The notes beneath the pieces were generated by a model, which was not told the origin of the DNA, ran no database searches, and saw only the letters and a program-made list of their open reading frames with translations. From Fomitopsis serialis (taxonomy: Eukaryota; Basidiomycota; Agaricomycetes; Polyporales; Fomitopsidaceae): 13,347 nt of DNA. The translations under genes were made by a program, and so were the position numbers. Shown here piece after piece: positions 9,957 to 13,347 of this stretch (positions are counted from its first letter, which is position 1; each line of letters starts with the position of its first letter). The stretch is taken from assembly GCF_022376445.1 (NCBI RefSeq), contig NW_025955713.1, positions 1 to 13,347 of the forward strand. Reading direction: 5' to 3'.

Positions 9957-12900
9957 TCATGGATACATCACATTCGAGGGAAGACGACACCGTCGTACCG
10001 CACCAGGATGACCGGTCGGCGCTTCGTGACCTGCGATTCTGGCGGCAAGCATCCGAGTACTTCGCCACACCGAACCTCCACATAAGGCGATGGCTCTGAC
10101 CCGAAGAAGACGGTGACAGGATCCGTCTTGGAGAAGTTCTCCCATAAACGGTCAGCATCTTCGACGTGTGAGGGTTCGGCTTCGCGAGAGCCCCGCGCGC
10201 ACCCGTGTGGTGCTTCGGGATTTCCGCCGCTCTGTCGGGCGGGAGGTACTTCACCACTCCTGGGAAGGGGGTGACAGGCTTCGACGGTATCGGGAACGAA
10301 CTGGTCTGAGGGGCATTTTGGTTGTCGAAAAGGACGGGAGGCACGTAGAAATTGTACCGTATCTGGTCTGAACGAAGCGAGGATCAGCTGAATGGAAGAG
10401 AGAAGACGACGATCCCACTCACCAGTCCCCACGATCGTCCACACGCTTGTCTCCCCGATATCGACCTGCCAGAGAGCCCCTGACGATGCAGTCGAGTCGC
10501 TCGCGGAGCCGCGACGTCCAGAGCCCGCAGAGCCCGCGGATGTGGGCCTTCGCCGGCCTTTTTGGGAGTTCGGCTTCGTGATTCCACCCGCACTCGACGA
10601 TCCGCGCTTTGCCTTCTTAACGCGGCCACCATCATTCGATGGGAAGTCAGTCCCGTCCGGCGATGTCGGCGTGCTGCTCATGCTCCCAGACCCGAAATAG
10701 TCCGCTGAGCCACTAGTAGACGTCGGCGTCGTGTCTCCCGGCGAAGTAGGTGTCGCTGTAGGTGAGTCGCCGTCGCGCGACGCACCGCCTTGCGGAGAGT
10801 TCCACTGGCGACCGTCGACCGGACGGTAGGTATTCACCTTTTCGCCCATGCACGAGAGGAACGCACCACTCTGGCCGGGGGTGCCCGGTTCCGGAGCGCC
10901 GCGGCTAGGGTCGTACACCTCAAACGCGATCTTGTGCAGCTGTGAAACGGGATCGCCGCAAACCTCGCCCACTGAGCAGTAGTGGTCGGCAATACCCTTC
11001 GCGCCCTCCTGAAGACCGCCACCAACAACGATCGTCTGATGGTCAACCTTGCGAATTATGAGCACAGGGCTGACAACACCTGAGGTCAGACATTGCAGCA
11101 CGACCGTCTGGTTGTAGTAGATGGGGATCTGCGATCCGTTGTTGGTGAACGGAATCGCATTCGGCGGCGGGGAGGGGTATTCGGGGAAGAGCGGAGGCGG
11201 AGGCGGAGAGTCAACACCCCGGCGGGCTTATTGACGTCGACAATGTACATGATGAAAGGGTCTATGACAGGACATCAGCAGGTACTCATCAGAATCTGTT
11301 TGTGAGTTCACATACCCCAACTGGCCGTCCGGCGATAAAGGACGGTGTCTGTGTCCGCACACGCTGGTCCAAGCCCATGAGCGGCGCGCCGTCAGATCCT
11401 TTGAAGGAAGACCCTGACCCGAAACGCAGAGATACTTGTCGACACCGTCTGCGAGCGCAGCCTGTGGAACAAGGAGATTGTAGAGCCATGATTGATGCAG
11501 ACTACGAGGGACACACATCAAAGATGAACGTTAGCACTTTACATAATCCCGACAACGGTACGGGACGCCAACGTACGCTCTAGGTTCTTAGCGCTTTGCC
11601 TCTTCTTGCTCGGTTTGCTGATGACCTTGATTGGGCGACTGGGGAAGATGCCAATCACGCGCTCCGGCTCGTCTTCGGCAGAGGGCGCCATGATCTTGAC
11701 GAGGGCTTCGACCTTTTTCTTCTTTTCGTCAACGTCCGAGATAAAGAGCTGCTTGCCCACACAGCGCCCGAGATATGTCGTACCGCTGGGCGGGTCAGAC
11801 ACATCGAACGATTTACCCGTTGCACCCGTCCACTCGATAGTCCCCTCCTGCGGCGCAGGTTCGCCAGAGATGGAGACGACCACCCGGGGAGGGCACAACT
11901 TCGGCTCTTCGCCGCGGCGAACAACGTCTGACCACCAGGAATTACCAATCATAATCGCGGTGGGCGGGGACAGAGGAAGCTACGGTCGTGATGGTCAGGA
12001 ACAATAGAACGGAACAAACACCTCTAGCTTACCGCTTTTCAGTGCCGTATGATTTCTGCGCAACCTTACTGGACATAACGATGACCGTGCGCTCGCCGAA
12101 AGCTAGTCGGTTGGGCGACCGGACGTATTGATCCACGTACGGGCTGAGGGTATCCGGAGCCCCGTCAATTGTGAAGCACAAGGGAGCGACACAATTGCAT
12201 ACCGTATGAAGGTCTGCAGATCCGTGGCGGACGCAGACGACGGCTGAAGGCGCATGCGCGATAAGTCAACACTTGGAATTCGAAGGGGGAAGTCTGTTTG
12301 GGGATTGGGCGCCAGATACTGGCCCATGTCATCATATGACGGCAGCGAACCGTCGGACCTGAAGCCATGCATGGCATGAGGGTTCACCCCACGTAGCATG
12401 TCGCTCCCGGGGCCTTGGTGCAGGTGGTTAGGAAGCGAGAGAGGGGAGACGTATCGCGAGTCGTTGGACATGCGCCCCATGCGATCCGGGAACTGCTGCA
12501 GCTGCGAAGGATTGAAGCCCATGCCCATACCGGGACCGCTGCCCATGGCGCCATAGTCGTTGCCAAAGTCAGAGTGGTAGCTGCCTGAGCTGACATTGCC
12601 GGCGCGTCGGTCGACGTCTGGGAAGACGTCGTGACTGTGAAAGTCCTTCGTCTGGCCATTGAAGAAGCCAGAAGAACGGTGGAAGTTTCCGGCTCCGTCA
12701 CCTTGCGTGAGCGACGAAGGCTTGCCGTTACCGAGAGTGGAGGTAAGACCACCCATCATGTCGTACGAACCGGTGGTAGAGCTGGGGAATGACGACATGT
12801 TGTCGGAGAAGGGATTCTGAGAGTACATGGTGTCGCTACCCAGGCCATAATTGGAGGGCATAGAGGGAGAGGGCCCGGTCGTGGCACCGAAGCGCTGGCC

Positions 12901-13134
12901 CGACAGAGAGGTTGAGGATGGGCCGGAGAAGATGTCGTAACCCTGGTCCGGGACGTCGAGGGCATCGACGCGATCAAGAGTGTGGGGATTCATGTGCATG
13001 CCGCCTGGCGTGCTGCTGGAATGATGCGACGAGCCCAGCTCGCCGCCAGACTGGAGGGAGTTGAAGGGGTGGTCGAGGTCAGGCTGGCCGTACATGCCCT
13101 GGGGAGTGCCCGAGGGGGTGAAGTCGATGGACAT
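9957..13134 (-). CDS. CSL (CBF1/Su(H)/Lag-1) transcription factor, frame broken by about seven 1-nt gaps
   Basis: Six exons: 13134-12203, 12143-12033, 11979-11577, 11501-11316, 11261-10423 and 10367 to 9957. Introns are 53-75 nt with good sites. About 310 residues of Ser/Gly/Met/Pro-rich, disordered sequence precede the CSL core. The core shows KVAQKSYGTEKR (NTD), VIGIFPSRPIKVISKPSKK, RLRSQTVST then YLCVSG (BTD DNA-contact region), WDPFIMYIVD, VLIIRKVDHQ, DPVSQLHKIAFEVYD, SVWTIVGT, and an IPT/RHR-C-like end with LTVYG/ENF and VTVFFG. A roughly 110-residue Ser/Pro/Thr-rich insert with basic patches lies before SVWTIVGT. CSL proteins bind GTGGGAA-type sites in the nucleus; fungi use them without Notch. 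The frame must shift near 11966-11969, 11434, 11418-11420, 11319, 11217-11220, 10141-10143 and probably 9978-9980. As given, translation stops early in exon 3. Allowing the shifts gives about 962 residues. Confidence 0.85.
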
Positions 13135-13347
13135 TTTGCGTTCGCGGGGTAGGGGTGGCCCGCGGAGGACTTGAGGATATCTGGGCAGCGGGGGTCAGCA
13201 CGGCCGACGACGACGACGAGGAGAGGGAGGAGGCGGGGGCAGCGTCGGCGTCGGTGCGCAGTGGCGGGGACAGAGTCGCGGAGACAGCGCCGGGGCACGT
13301 TGTCGACGCGATCAGGAAACGAGAATTATTTATGCGACATACCAAAA
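13135..13347 (-). promoter_or_regulatory. CSL promoter and 5' leader
   Basis: Read on the minus strand, a TATA-like ATAAATAATT lies at 13333-13324, and the following 190 or so bases to the ATG are C/T-rich with a CGT/CGA trinucleotide run (around 13202-13217). Such pyrimidine-rich leaders are common upstream of fungal start codons. The ATG at 13134 has A at -3. The promoter continues beyond the window edge. Confidence 0.5.

Noticed and set aside
9957..11979. Programmed ribosomal frameshifting to express CSL
   Set aside because: About seven separate shifts, all in the same direction, cannot plausibly be programmed; sequence error or gene decay explains them better.
9957..13134. Repeat-induced point mutation (RIP) as the cause of the broken CSL frame
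   Set aside because: The defects are single-base losses, not C-to-T changes, and no AT enrichment or stop-creating transitions are apparent.

Overview
The window looks like nuclear DNA from a filamentous basidiomycete, probably an Agaricomycete. The signs are a gene-dense layout, many very short introns (mostly 47-60 nt) with GTRNGY-like donors and YAG acceptors, and proteins of typical fungal type. Nothing prokaryotic, viral or CRISPR-like is visible.

Layout from left to right. 1-171 is a hairpin-ended, MITE-like repeat truncated by the window edge. 172-1362 is mostly non-coding, with one weak minus-strand ORF. 1363-1785 (+) is a single-exon DUF952 protein. 2228-3842 (-) is a 12-exon secretory-pathway cyclophilin with a C-terminal membrane anchor and a possible alternative soluble end. 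4019-6684 (+) is the nucleolar DEAD-box helicase Dbp7, which shares a 176-bp divergent promoter with the cyclophilin. 6943-8791 (+) is the MYST-family histone acetyltransferase Esa1. 8941-9634 (-) is a small single-span membrane protein of unknown function. 9957-13134 (-) is a CSL (CBF1/Su(H)/Lag-1) transcription factor, with a TATA-like promoter near the right edge.

The genes are housekeeping or regulatory: protein folding in the ER, 60S ribosome biogenesis, NuA4-type H4 acetylation, and CSL transcriptional control. I see no sign that they form a cluster working in one pathway, and no convincing novel defence or mobile system.

Two observations stand out. First, the CSL reading frame can be followed through six exons with normal splice sites, but only if about seven single missing bases are assumed, most of them in or next to short homopolymers. 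This is either a consensus sequencing error or very recent gene inactivation. Second, the cyclophilin's last intron has an in-frame stop just after its donor, so splicing versus retention would switch the protein between membrane-anchored and soluble forms. Exon boundaries below were deduced by eye from splice consensus and conserved motifs. Family assignments rest on recognised motifs, not on a database search.
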